Shown here: piece by piece, positions 42,371-50,455 of the stretch | Position numbering within the stretch: the stretch's first letter is position 1 | Layout of the letters: each line of letters begins with the position of its first letter | NCBI RefSeq assembly: GCF_008704555.1 | Contig: NZ_CP023702.1 | Span: forward strand, 4,092,001-4,156,000 | Length of the DNA: 64,000 nucleotides | Source of the DNA: Streptomyces nitrosporeus | GTDB lineage: Bacteria > Actinomycetota > Actinomycetes > Streptomycetales > Streptomycetaceae | Direction: 5' to 3' | Translations under genes and position numbers: made by a program | Notes under the pieces: model-generated | What the model was told of the DNA's origin: nothing | The model's input: only the letters and a program-made list of their open reading frames with translations | Databases searched by the model: none

Positions 42371-42786
42371 CTGCCGGCTCCTTCCGCATGGGGATTGGTC
42401 ATTCCACTGTCCCAGGCCCCGCCTCCCCCTCGCCCCGAACGAGGTGCAGCTTCCTGCGAGCCGCCTCGCAGCATCCTGCGAGCCCGGAAACGTGTGAAAA
42501 CCTCCCCGCCGACGCCCCACGGCCCTCGCGCTCCCCGCGCTCTCCCTCGTACACCCGACGCAGGCCGGCACCGGCCGGCATCCGTACCGACGGGAGAGGG
42601 CGAGCCCTCCCTACCGACCGGGGGACACACGCACGGCCGGAGACACACGGCGGGGGGAACAGGCCCGAAGGGCCGACGGGCATACAACGGCAGCCACGTC
42701 CCCGGGCTCCCGCACCTGCGAAAGAGGGCGGCCCGGACACGGCAAAGGGCAGGTTCTCCGTAGATAACCTGCCCTTTGACCTGATA
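42371..42786. other. Intergenic region left of the integrated element
   Basis: 416 bp without a supported gene. It contains the promoter region of the 60-aa gene, a direct repeat CCTGCGAGCC (two copies between 42450 and 42485), and at 42744-42777 a perfect 12-bp-stem hairpin (AAAGGGCAGGTT and complement). That hairpin is likely the original terminator of the tRNA-Pro gene, now separated from it by the inserted element. Confidence 0.55.
42744..42777 (-). terminator. Displaced original tRNA-Pro terminator
   Basis: Stem AAAGGGCAGGTT / AACCTGCCCTTT with a ten-base loop, 10 bp beyond the left att repeat. Inferred to be the pre-insertion downstream sequence of the tRNA gene. Confidence 0.65.
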
Positions 42787-42839
42787 TTTCAGCTGTCGGG
42801 GTGGCGGGATTTGAACCCACGACCTCTTCGTCCCGAACG
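42787..42839 (-). other. Left att site (partial tRNA-Pro)
   Basis: 53 bases identical to 51372-51424. They cover the T-arm, acceptor 3' strand and the anticodon 3' half up to CCCGAACG, but lack the 5' half of the tRNA, so this copy is not a functional tRNA. I read it as the attachment-site copy farthest from the intact tRNA. Confidence 0.88.
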
Positions 42840-43017
42840 CGATCAGGCGCCTTGTGACCCTACTTTGGGGCCGCTGACCTGCCTGTTGCCCTCCATGACA
42901 GTCCATGACTGTCCGGGACAGTCATGCGGCGGCTGCTGCGTTTGGCCCCCTGTTTGGCCCCCGGCTCTGGTATTGCCCGAAGGCCGAAGGGCAGCCTCAC
43001 GCCGTTCGCCAGATCGG

Positions 43018-43329
43018 TTAGTCGTCGTCCTCGTCGAAGTAGTCGTCATCCTCGTCGAAGTCGTAACCGTTGCTTGCGGCCTTGGCCCCGTCAAGGAGGC
43101 CGTGGGCGTAAGCCGCCGCGTTCGCCCTACGTGCGGAGTTGTGTGTCGCGGCGAGGGTGACGACGACTGTGCCCACTACGGTGACAGCAAAGCTGCCGGC
43201 CGCTACGGCAACCTGCTTCCAAGACGGCCCGGACCTGACGGGGCCTGCTTCGGCTTGAGCAGCCTCGCTGGCTACAGGACCGGAGGCCTCGGACGCCATC
43301 TTTTCACCGTTCTCCGGGACCTTGCTCAT
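43018..43329 (-). CDS. Small membrane protein with acidic tail (103 aa)
   Basis: ATG 43329 (MSKVPENGEK) with GGAAGG upstream. A polar Ala/Glu-rich N-terminus of ~45 residues precedes one membrane helix (VAVAAGSFAVTVVGTVVVTL). A short basic/Ala region (HNSARRANAAAYAHGLLDG) and an acidic end FDEDDDYFDEDDD follow; the FDEDDD unit is duplicated. No family recognised. First gene inside the left end of the element. Confidence 0.65.
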   Translation of the reverse strand: MSKVPENGEKMASEASGPVASEAAQAEAGPVRSGPSWKQVAVAAGSFAVTVVGTVVVTLAATHNSARRANAAAYAHGLLDGAKAASNGYDFDEDDDYFDEDDD

Positions 43330-43884
43330 CAGGCTGCACCTTCCAACTGCCCTGGCAGCCAGACCGATACGGCTGCTTTCCGATCGCTCTCCCCCGCATT
43401 CTGGGTCATTCGACCCGTGAGACACCACCTGGTTCGGTCAAGTCGATCCAGCCTGTCACCAGACACTGGTGTGGAACTTGCCTTCCGTGCGGGCGGCTGG
43501 CCCTCCCAGGGTTCTAGCGACCTCCTGACCGTCCTCGGCCCGGCCCCGCCGCAACCTCCTCCAACAACACTCCGGCTTCCGGCTCACCGCAGAAGGTCCG
43601 GGGCAGCCTGACTTTGTTCAAGACCGCTTCTCCCGAACGCGATCGACCCCCCTCCGTGACCTTGCTACGACGCCGCTGACCTGCACGTTTATCCCTCAGG
43701 ACTGTCCGTCGCGTCCAGGGCGGCCCGTGCATGAGCGCGTCGATTGACCCCTCTCCGGTCCCCCGTGTGCGGCGATGGACGCATGTGACTGACCGTCTGT
43801 TTGTGGCCAGAGCTTGCCAGTTTGCACAAACGGTGCCATGGTGAAGACGCGTCAGAAGTTTGTGCAAACAATCGTGAGGTAGCG
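43330..43884. other. Intergenic region inside element
   Basis: 555 bp, no supported gene. At about 43626-43680 is a degenerate copy of the sequence that crosses the left element boundary (CCCGAACGCGATC, later GCCGCTGACCTGC; compare 42832-42885). The last 65 bp carry the operator palindromes of the GIY-YIG gene. Confidence 0.55.
43821..43870. promoter_or_regulatory. Paired palindromic operator before GIY-YIG gene
   Basis: GTTTGCACAAAC at 43821-43832 and GTTTGTGCAAAC at 43859-43870. The two are exact inverted copies of each other and each is itself nearly palindromic; spacing is 38 bp. The second ends 14 bp before the GIY-YIG start. Confidence 0.7.
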
Positions 43885-44295
43885 ATGGTGGTGGGCGGTG
43901 CGGGTGCTGAGGTGCGTGATGAGAACGCGCTCCTTGAAGCTCCTGCTCTGGCAGTAGATGGTTCGGTTCCCTACCGGCCGAGTCAGTCTCTGGCGGTGCC
44001 GAGGCAGGGTGGCGTTTACGTCATCCATGACATGCGGGGCTCCCTGTACATCGGCCGAAGCGACAACTTGTATCACCGCTTTCACGCTCACTACGAGTAC
44101 AGCCACAACCAGCGGCTCCGTCGCGCATTGCGACGGCCCGCCGGGTGCATTTGCTTCTCATGGGTGCTGGCTCACGGCGAGCACCAGAAGGCTCTTGAAC
44201 AGCGCCTCATCCGTGACCTGCACCCTCTGTGCAACCACATCCGGTACACCACCACCAAGGAAAGTGAACATGGCGACCACTGTTCCGGCGATTAA
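43885..44295 (+). CDS. GIY-YIG nuclease-domain protein
   Basis: 136 residues. ATG 43885 follows GTGAGGTAGCG. A GIY-YIG fold occupies ~42-118. The first motif is GVY (43-45), the second YIG (55-57, LYIGRSDNL), then Arg65 (YHRFHAHY), Glu105 (LEQRLIRDL) and Asn117 (PLCNHI), so all catalytic positions are present. Such domains cut DNA as homing, repair or restriction nucleases. The stop overlaps the next gene by 26 bases, a tight two-gene unit. Lower GC and less biased codons than the chromosome suggest transfer. Confidence 0.87.
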   Translation: MVVGGAGAEVRDENALLEAPALAVDGSVPYRPSQSLAVPRQGGVYVIHDMRGSLYIGRSDNLYHRFHAHYEYSHNQRLRRALRRPAGCICFSWVLAHGEHQKALEQRLIRDLHPLCNHIRYTTTKESEHGDHCSGD

Positions 44296-45547
44296 GAGCA
44301 AGATGGGTTCCATTGAGTACTACAACGCCAAGCTGCGCGCCGCAGACCTTGCCGCTATCGCCCGCGCGGCAAGCAAAGGCGACGACTGGGCCAACCTGAG
44401 CATCGAAGAGCGGCTTCAGCGGGCGCTCAATGACAAGCGAGTCCGCGAGGAGATCGTGCCTTATCTCGCGAATGCGGAGGACCGCTTCTTCGGCTCCATC
44501 ATCGTCCTGGTCTACGAACCAAACGTCTTCGCCTATGAGTCGTTCGGTAAGTGGCTCAACGGAGAGACGCCAGCGGCGTACAACGAGGTCATCCAGCAAC
44601 TGGGCGTCCTGACCATCGATGGCGGCGACCTGATCGTTCTGGATGGTCAGCACCGATGGTCAGCGTTGCGTGCCCTCATCAACCGCGTGAACGACAAGGG
44701 GCAGGAGATTACTGGTCCGTTCGTCGGCGCGGTGCGGGAAGATGAGCTGGCCGTGATCTTCATCCCGTTCTACGGGTCGGAGACCACTCGGCGAATCTTC
44801 AACAAAATCAACCGGTCGGCCAAGCCCACTGGGCGCAGCGACAACATCATCACCAGCGAGGATGATGGGTACTCCATCCTCACCCGCAAGCTCCTCGCGG
44901 CCGGGGAGCCCCTCAGTGTTGCGGACTCCAAGGGTGAGCTCATCGTCAACTGGAGGAGCAACACTCTGTCGGACCGAAGCTCTCAAATCACCACCGTCAG
45001 CGCCGTATACGAGACCGTCAAGGCGATCTGCAAGGAGAACGGCTTCCACTTCGAGGAAAAGGACCGCGTCGTCCGCCCGAGTGACCATGAACTGGACGCC
45101 GCTTACGACCATGTGGCGCAGTGGTGGACCAGCCTCCTTGAGCACATCAGCGTCTTCAAGGAAGCCGTCGATGCACCGGACCTCATCTCCACGCTTCGCA
45201 AGAACGAAACCGACAACCTGCTGCTGAAGCCTGCAGCGCAAATCGCGGTCATGCGCGGGCTCCTCGTGGCCACTCGACGCTATGGTCTTAAGAACGTCCA
45301 GGCAATCAAGCGGCTCAACAAGATCAACTGGGACATGCACAGCCCGCTGTGGCGCGACGTGCTCGTCTCTGCAGGAGATCGAATTGTTGCCCGAAACGAG
45401 AACTACAACCGCACGGCGGAACTCATCGCCTACCTGCTCGCGGGGAGTAGCGCGAACTACACTGATGAAGACAAGGACCGCCTCCGCGAGAGCCTTGCAG
45501 ACTTCAAGAGCGATTCGGCCTATGAGCTGCCCAAGCCCGTAGCCTAG
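44270..45547 (+). CDS. DGQHR-domain (DndB-like) protein
   Basis: 425 residues. ATG 44270 has AAGGAAAG upstream, inside the end of the GIY-YIG gene. The signature LDGQHRWSAL (D125-R129) and FNKINRSAKPTGRSDNI are those of the DGQHR/DndB family, a ParB-like fold. DndB represses phosphorothioation (dnd) operons; other DGQHR proteins sit in defence islands. No dndA, C, D or E gene is present, so this is not a Dnd system. It may sense modified DNA, regulate the GTTTG(C/T)(A/G)CAAAC operators, or work with the nuclease. A terminator follows. Confidence 0.85.
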   Translation: MATTVPAIKSKMGSIEYYNAKLRAADLAAIARAASKGDDWANLSIEERLQRALNDKRVREEIVPYLANAEDRFFGSIIVLVYEPNVFAYESFGKWLNGETPAAYNEVIQQLGVLTIDGGDLIVLDGQHRWSALRALINRVNDKGQEITGPFVGAVREDELAVIFIPFYGSETTRRIFNKINRSAKPTGRSDNIITSEDDGYSILTRKLLAAGEPLSVADSKGELIVNWRSNTLSDRSSQITTVSAVYETVKAICKENGFHFEEKDRVVRPSDHELDAAYDHVAQWWTSLLEHISVFKEAVDAPDLISTLRKNETDNLLLKPAAQIAVMRGLLVATRRYGLKNVQAIKRLNKINWDMHSPLWRDVLVSAGDRIVARNENYNRTAELIAYLLAGSSANYTDEDKDRLRESLADFKSDSAYELPKPVA

Positions 45548-45569
45548 TGAGTTCAGAAACGCATCGAAA

Positions 45570-45598
45570 AAGGGGCCCGCTCCATGAGCGAGCCCCTT
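45570..45598 (+). terminator. Terminator of GIY-YIG/DGQHR operon
   Basis: AAGGGGC-C-CGCTC / GAGCG-A-GCCCCTT hairpin with a CAT loop, preceded by an A-run, 23 bp after the stop. Confidence 0.8.
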
Positions 45599-45758
45599 GG
45601 TGCGTTGCAGGAGTTCAAGGCTAAAGAAACTCCAGTCAGGTGTGCGTGACCTTCTACCGAGGCATGAAGCCCGGTTTTTGTTCGGCGGGGCCTCCCCCTG
45701 AGTGGTGGACACGCTGATACTGGATCTGCTTGATCCGGAGGAAGCGAGAAGACCGCCG

Positions 45759-46109
45759 ATGGCGATGAAGGACTACTCGGACGAGTTCAAGGCTGATGCC
45801 GTGGCCCTGTACGAGTCCACACCCGGGGCGACCTACAAGAGCATCGCCGCCGACCTGGGCATTAACAGGAACACTCTGCGGAACTGGGTACTGCGCTCCC
45901 AGGAACTCCGCAGCGGCGCCCCGGACGCCCGGGGCGCCAGGACAGCGGTCCGGGCCACGCAGGCGACGCCGGCCGCGGAGCCTGACGAGCGGATCCGGCA
46001 GCTCGAGGCCCGGGTCGCCGAGCTCGAGGCCAGTGAGCGGAAGCTGGCGACCGAGCGGGACATACTCCGCAAGGCGGCCAAGTATTTCGCCGGCGAGACG
46101 AACTGGTGA
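45759..46109 (+). CDS. IS3-family transposase OrfA (IS 1)
   Basis: 116 residues. ATG 45759 (MAMKDYSDEFKADAV); a GTG further upstream lies in the terminal repeat. A helix-turn-helix of the HTH_Tnp_1 type covers ~8-50 (FKADAVALYESTPGA ... LGINRNTLRNWV). A leucine-zipper helix follows (IRQLEARVAELEASERKLATERDIL in part: ELEASERKLATERD), ending in the usual KAAKYFAGE. OrfA binds the IS ends. Its stop overlaps the orfB start as GTGA. Confidence 0.92.
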   Translation: MAMKDYSDEFKADAVALYESTPGATYKSIAADLGINRNTLRNWVLRSQELRSGAPDARGARTAVRATQATPAAEPDERIRQLEARVAELEASERKLATERDILRKAAKYFAGETNW

Positions 46110-46999
46110 GCCGCTTCGAGTTCGTCCACGACCACCGGGACGCCTTCGAGGTGAAGCGGCTCTGCGAAGTCCTGCAGGTGAACAGGTCCAGCTACTACAA
46201 GTGGCTGTCCGGCCTGCAGACCAGGCGGGCCAGGCAGCGGGCCGATGAGCGCCTGGCCGCGAGGATCCGCGAAGTCCACGCGGCCTCCGGCGGCGCCTAC
46301 GGCTCCCCGCGGGTCACCGCCGAGCTGAAGGACAAGGGTCTGCACGTCAACGAGAAGCGCGTCGCCCGGGTGATGCGCACGTTCTCCATCACCGGCGTCC
46401 GCCTGCGCAGACGCGTCCGCACCACTGTTTCCGACCCGTCGGCCGCACTGGTCCCGGACCTGTTCCGCAGGGACTTCACCGCACCCGAACCCGGCATCAA
46501 ATACATGGGCGACATCACCTACCTGCCCCTGGAGAACGGAGAGTTCCTCTATCTCGCTACGGTGCTGGACTGCTTCAGCCGGAAGGCCGTCGGCTGGTCC
46601 ATCGCCGACCACATGCGCACGGACCTGGTTGCCGACGCCCTGAAGATGGCCGCCCGCACCCGCGGCGGCCTGGACGGCGCGGTCTTTCACTCCGACCACG
46701 GAGCCCAATACGGGGCCAGGGCCTTCGCCGCCCTCTGCGACCAACTCGGGGTGACCCGGTCGATGGGCGAGGTCGGCTCGAGCGCGGACAACGCGGCCTG
46801 CGAGAGCTTCCACGCGTCCCTCAAATGCGAGACCCTCCAGGGCGCCCGCGACTACGGCGACGCCGCCACCTGCAGAAGAACCGTCTTCGCATGGCTGACC
46901 CGCTACAACACCCGCCGCCGGCACTCCGCCAACGGCCACCTCAGCCCCGACGAATACGAACGACGACACCACACCGCTAAGCTCACGCTCGCCGCGTGA
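46106..46999 (+). CDS. IS3-family transposase OrfB (IS 1)
   Basis: 297 residues, GTG 46106 overlapping orfA (GTGA). The N-terminal HTH_21 region (FEFVHDHRDAFEVKRLC) precedes an rve integrase core. The DDE triad is intact: Asp136 (YMGDITYL), Asp197 (FHSDHGAQY) and Glu233 (ACESFHASLK). It ends with the RRRHSANGHLSPDEYE motif. OrfB is made here from its own overlapping start rather than by an obvious -1 frameshift. The copy looks intact and may be active. Confidence 0.95.
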   Translation: MSRFEFVHDHRDAFEVKRLCEVLQVNRSSYYKWLSGLQTRRARQRADERLAARIREVHAASGGAYGSPRVTAELKDKGLHVNEKRVARVMRTFSITGVRLRRRVRTTVSDPSAALVPDLFRRDFTAPEPGIKYMGDITYLPLENGEFLYLATVLDCFSRKAVGWSIADHMRTDLVADALKMAARTRGGLDGAVFHSDHGAQYGARAFAALCDQLGVTRSMGEVGSSADNAACESFHASLKCETLQGARDYGDAATCRRTVFAWLTRYNTRRRHSANGHLSPDEYERRHHTAKLTLAA

Positions 47000-47225
47000 T
47001 CAATGACCGCGTGTCCACCACAAAGGGGGAAGGCCCGGCAAGCGAGTGAAGCCGCGTAAGGTAGTCCCGTGCCGCCGGCTCGGAGCTGTACCGGCGCCGC
47101 ATCTCGGCGGCAAGTTCGCGGCTGGTCATGATCAAGGACGGCACCGACTGACGGTCTCCGGGCCTTGACCCCGGATCTTGGACACACGAGACACTGGGTC
47201 CTGAGGATCTGAGAACGGACATCTC

Positions 47226-47531
47226 GTGGTCATGAAGAACTGTCCGCCGCAGTTCGAGGCGGACGCTGTCGCGCTGTACGAGTCGCGGCCCGAAGCGACG
47301 ATCAGGTCGGCCGCCGCTGATCTGGGGGTGAACCCGGAGACGTTGCGGAACTGGGTCAGGGCGGCCGGTGCGAGTCGGCCGCGGGGACGTCGGGCCGAGG
47401 CGTCCGTCGAGCCGCCCACTGCGCTGGGGGCGCAGAACGCGGCCCTGCGCAAGAAGATCCGCGAGTTGGAGGAAGAGCGCGAGATCCTGCGGAAGGCGGC
47501 GAAGTATTTCGCCGGGGAGACGCGCTGGTGA
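47226..47531 (+). CDS. IS3-family transposase OrfA (IS 2)
   Basis: 101 residues from GTG 47226 (or ATG 47232, MKNCPPQFEADAV). HTH at ~8-48 (VALYESRPEATIRSAAADLG, NPETLRNWV), then a basic linker and the coiled-coil end (RELEEEREILRKAAKYFAGE). The sequence is related to IS 1 OrfA but clearly distinct in the middle, so the two IS elements are different types, not copies. The stop overlaps orfB (GTGA). Confidence 0.92.
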   Translation: MVMKNCPPQFEADAVALYESRPEATIRSAAADLGVNPETLRNWVRAAGASRPRGRRAEASVEPPTALGAQNAALRKKIRELEEEREILRKAAKYFAGETRW

Positions 47532-48427
47532 ACCGCTTCCAGTTCGTCGCCGACCACCAGCGCCGTTACGGCGTGAAGCGGCTGTGCACCATCCTGGGCA
47601 TTGCCCGCTCCAGCTTCTGCTACTGGCGCCGCACCGCCGCCTGCCGGGCAGCCCGGCAGGCGGCCGACGCCCATCTCGCCGCACGGATACGGGCCGTGCA
47701 CCGGGAATCGGACGGCACCTACGGTGTCCCCAGGATCACCGCCGAGCTCCGCGAGGACGGCGAGCGTGTCAACCACAAGCGGGTCGCACGCGTGATGCGG
47801 AGCATCGATCTGGCGGGCGTGAGGCTGCGACGAAGACACCGCACCACGGTCGCGGACCCGGCCGCGGCGAAGGCCCCGGGCCTGATCGGCCGCGACTTCA
47901 CCGCGAGGGAAACGAACACGAAGTACGTCGGTGACATCACCTACCTCCCCCTGGAGAGCGGGAGGTTCCTTTATCTGGCCACCGTCATCGACCTCGCCTC
48001 ACGGCGTCTGACTGGCTGGGCGATCGCGAATCACATGCGCACCGATCTCGTCATCGACGCCCTGGCCGCCGCGAGATGCACCCGCGGCAGCCTTGCCGGA
48101 GCTGTCCTGCACACCGATCATGGAGCCCAGTACACCAGCCGGGCCTTCGCCGACGCCTGCAACCAGGCCGGCGTCCGCCAGTCCATGAGCGCGATCGGCT
48201 CCAGCGCGGACAACGCACTTGCCGAGTCCTTCAACGCGACGTTCAAACGCAAGACCCTCCAGGGCCGCAAGCACTGGACCGGCGAGCGCGAGGCCCGCCT
48301 CGACGCGTTCCGATGGCTGCACCGCTACAACGTCCGACGCCGTCACTCCCGCCTCGGACACCGCAGCCCCATCGCTTACGAGAACGCCCTCCGAACGACG
48401 TCAACCACGCTGAAGCAAGCCGCATAA
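47528..48427 (+). CDS. IS3-family transposase OrfB (IS 2)
   Basis: 299 residues, GTG 47528. HTH_21 region (FQFVADHQRRYGVKRLC), then the integrase core with Asp136 (YVGDITYL), Asp197 (LHTDHGAQY) and Glu233 (LAESFNATFK), all intact. C-terminal RRRHSRLGHRSPIAYE. The frame is complete with no internal damage, so transposition competence is plausible. Confidence 0.95.
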   Translation: MNRFQFVADHQRRYGVKRLCTILGIARSSFCYWRRTAACRAARQAADAHLAARIRAVHRESDGTYGVPRITAELREDGERVNHKRVARVMRSIDLAGVRLRRRHRTTVADPAAAKAPGLIGRDFTARETNTKYVGDITYLPLESGRFLYLATVIDLASRRLTGWAIANHMRTDLVIDALAAARCTRGSLAGAVLHTDHGAQYTSRAFADACNQAGVRQSMSAIGSSADNALAESFNATFKRKTLQGRKHWTGEREARLDAFRWLHRYNVRRRHSRLGHRSPIAYENALRTTSTTLKQAA

Positions 48428-48457
48428 CCCGTGTCCAGAACCCGGGGTCAAGGCCCC

Positions 48458-49017
48458 GTCTTCGCGTGCGGTGGCGTCATGGAGAAGCCTGCTTCGTCCT
48501 CGAAGACCAGCCATGCCTCACGGGCCACCGCTGACCTTCCGCGCGGGGCCACACCTCCTTGACCCACCCCGCGACCGCGTCATCGTCCCGCTCCATCGCA
48601 CGACGGGCCGGAACCTGACAGGACCAGCCGTTACGCACCAACAGCTTCCGCACACCCTGGATCGTGTACGTCAGATGGAAGCGCCGGCCGATCACCGTCT
48701 TGACCCGGGCCGGCGTCCAGCGCTGGTCCTCCCAGCCATGAGCGGCCGAGCCCCTTGGCCAGCTCCGCCTCAAGCTGCGTGAACTGCTGATCGCTCAGCC
48801 TCGGCAGCGACGCCGGCCCCTGCGACCGCAAGGATCGAGGGCCGCCCTCGGCCCACGCGTGACGCCATCGCTGGACCGAGCGGACACTGACCCGCAGATC
48901 TATGGTGATCGCGGTACTGCCCTCGCCCAGGGCGAACCGCTCGGCCGCCTTGAGCCGTAACTCCTCGCGGAACTGCTGCCGTTCGGCGGACAGCCCGCCC
49001 CCTTGTGGATACCGCAT
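48458..49017 (-). pseudogene. IS630-family transposase, frameshifted and truncated
   Basis: The minus strand encodes an IS630-type N-terminus from ATG 49017: REELRLKAAERFALGEG and VSVRSVQRWRHAWAEGG (HTH). It then shifts frame near 48750 into AAHGWEDQRWTPARVKTVIG and VRKLLVRNGWSCQVPARRAM. Near 48520 it shifts again into EAWLVFEDEAGFSMTPP, the first catalytic Asp/Glu block. The frame is cut at the IS 2 boundary and the remaining C-terminal half is not found on the other side. Not functional. Confidence 0.85.
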
Positions 49018-49632
49018 GACTTCGGTGATACCGCAGCCACCGGCCAGCCGTCACCCCCTACGACACCACGAGTTCAGCGTCAGTAATCATTGAAGATCTG
49101 CTGGAAGCTGATATGTAGCCGCATCGACGCAGGTCAACGTCCTGATGCTGGGCCTATCGGCGAACGGTACTGATGTAGCGTCAGCTTCTGGGGAGGGGTA
49201 GAATATGTGCTGACCTGACCGTACAGCTCCTGGCTCAGATGCGGTAATAGCTGGGCTTGGGCTCGGCAATGCCCATGCATCGCCGAGCCGTGGGCTACGC
49301 GGGCCTTGTTACACGGCCTTGAGTCAAGGCCCCCCCACCCGGCAGGGACTAGCTTGGCCGCCCTCTTCGAATGTGCTGTGTGTCTTCCATCGCGGCGAGA
49401 ACTGGGCGGGGCAGGACTACGCGGAGGGGGTGTGGCCGCCCGGTCGTCGACGGTGAAGAAATGACCCACGGTGCCCCCCGTGCGCCGGACGTCCAGAGCG
49501 TACGTGGCGGGGGCACCCCTTCAGAAAGACTCGGCTCAGCTGCGCACCGCTCACAGAAGGAGGCTTACGCGAGCTTCGAAACTGTCATGCTCTGCCGAGT
49601 CGAATAAATGTTCCGCCCTCTGGAAGAGTCAT
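49018..49632. other. Intergenic region inside element
   Basis: 615 bp with no supported gene. Possible -10 TAGAAT at about 49198. Lower GC than the chromosome. The final part leads into the 104-aa gene. Confidence 0.45.
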
Positions 49633-49947
49633 GTGGCAATCCGTAAGAGCATGGAGGAGGTCCTCGTGGTTGCCGGGCAGCGCGAGGAGTGGCTTACCCG
49701 CTGCGAACAGGGCCTCATCACCGCAGGGTTCAAGGACGTGCGGACACTCGCAGACCTCGGGCAGGTGACGGGAACGTACAGAAGGTTCCCCACCTGGGGC
49801 GAGCTCACGATCACGGTCGTCCCGGGCGCTCAGTCGGGAGACACGCGACTGACGCTTCGCTCGACCGCCGCAGTCGACAACATATACGCCATTTTCTCCA
49901 GCCCGAACAAGAAGGTTCTCGAGGTTGCGAAGGCCGGTTTCGCGTGA
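49633..49947 (+). CDS. Hypothetical protein (104 aa)
   Basis: No family recognised. The start is taken as GTG 49633 (VAIRKSMEEV), four bases after GGAAGAG; ATG 49651 is the alternative. Sequence features: a helical start (MEEVLVVAGQREEWLTRCEQGL), then a beta-rich part (FPTWGELTITVVPG, DTRLTLRST) and a final VDNIYAIFSSPNKKVLEVAK. Soluble, no signal peptide. It looks like a small alpha+beta domain of unknown role, carried by the element, upstream of and convergent with the toxin-antitoxin pair. Confidence 0.62.
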   Translation: MAIRKSMEEVLVVAGQREEWLTRCEQGLITAGFKDVRTLADLGQVTGTYRRFPTWGELTITVVPGAQSGDTRLTLRSTAAVDNIYAIFSSPNKKVLEVAKAGFA

Positions 49948-50002
49948 GCACGGCACCGTCTGGAACTGGAGGTTACGGCGCGGTCGGAACAGCCGTGGCG
50001 GG

Positions 50003-50455
50003 TCAGCCCGTGGGCCAGAATTTGGGTGCGTCCACCTGAGGGTCGACGGTGCGGACACGGGTGGCGCGAGTTGGGTCGACAGAGGTGAGGGAGACCAGAC
50101 GTTGGCCGTCTGCGACCGATAGCTCGGCCAGAGCGTGGGGGAGACCCGCGCAAACCGTGGCGATGGCCGAGCCCAGGCCAACCAGCCCGCCGTGCTTGTT
50201 GTTCTGTCGGTACTCGATCCGATGGAGCCCGGATGCAGCGATCGCCGCGACTTCAAGGTGCCGGCTCATCTGTTTGGTGTCGTTGGTAAGGACTGCGTCG
50301 AAGCCTTCAGCGCGGGCCTTCTCGAACAGCTCGATGTCTTTGGTGCCAGCCCATCCAGGCAGGTCATGCACGTGCAGGATGTCATGAGCCTTGAGAAGGA
50401 TGCGGACGATGTCGGCCATAGGGCGTGGCACGTTCTCGTCGAGCAGCAGCTTCAA
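50003..50455 (-). CDS. DUF5615 PIN-like toxin
   Basis: 150 residues, TTG start at 50455 overlapping the antitoxin stop (TTGA). The N-terminus KLLLDENVPRPMADIV is the DUF5615/PIN-like signature with the first acidic residue. GTKDIELFEKARAEGFDAVLTNDTKQM carries the second acid block (in part VLTNDTKQM). PIN-fold proteins are metal-dependent RNases. In pairs with DUF433 proteins they are predicted toxins. The C-terminal ~40 residues are less conserved. Coupled translation after the antitoxin is the usual TA order. Confidence 0.87.
   Translation of the reverse strand: MKLLLDENVPRPMADIVRILLKAHDILHVHDLPGWAGTKDIELFEKARAEGFDAVLTNDTKQMSRHLEVAAIAASGLHRIEYRQNNKHGGLVGLGSAIATVCAGLPHALAELSVADGQRLVSLTSVDPTRATRVRTVDPQVDAPKFWPTG

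Larger units (their letters stand above)
45701..47022 (+). mobile_element. IS3-family insertion sequence 1
   Basis: About 1.32 kb. Terminal inverted repeats share GTGGTGGACACGC (left at 45702, right as its complement ending near 47021). It contains orfA and orfB on the plus strand. No clear target-site duplication was found. Confidence 0.8.
47159..48457 (+). mobile_element. IS3-family insertion sequence 2
   Basis: About 1.3 kb. The ends are imperfect inverted repeats GGGCCTTGACCCCGG...TGGACAC (left 47160) and the complement near 48426-48457. GTCT flanks both sides (47154, 48458), a possible 4-bp target duplication. It abuts the broken IS630 transposase on the right. The 136 bp between the two IS elements hold a truncated minus-strand frame (MTSRELAAEMRRRYSSEPA) of unknown origin. 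Confidence 0.78.

Noticed and set aside
42787..42839. Second functional tRNA-Pro
   Set aside because: Only the 3' part is present; the acceptor 5' strand, D arm and half of the anticodon arm are missing.
44270..45547. Complete Dnd phosphorothioation system
   Set aside because: Only a DndB-like gene is present; no cysteine desulfurase, DndC, DndD or DndE homologue in the window.
47023..47158. Small gene between the two IS elements (minus strand, MTSRELAAEM...)
   Set aside because: Cut by IS ends on its downstream side, too short to assign, no family recognised; noted only as a remnant.
45759..48427. Programmed -1 frameshift between orfA and orfB of the IS3 elements
   Set aside because: In both elements orfB begins with a GTG overlapping the orfA stop, and no A-rich slippery heptamer was seen at the junction.
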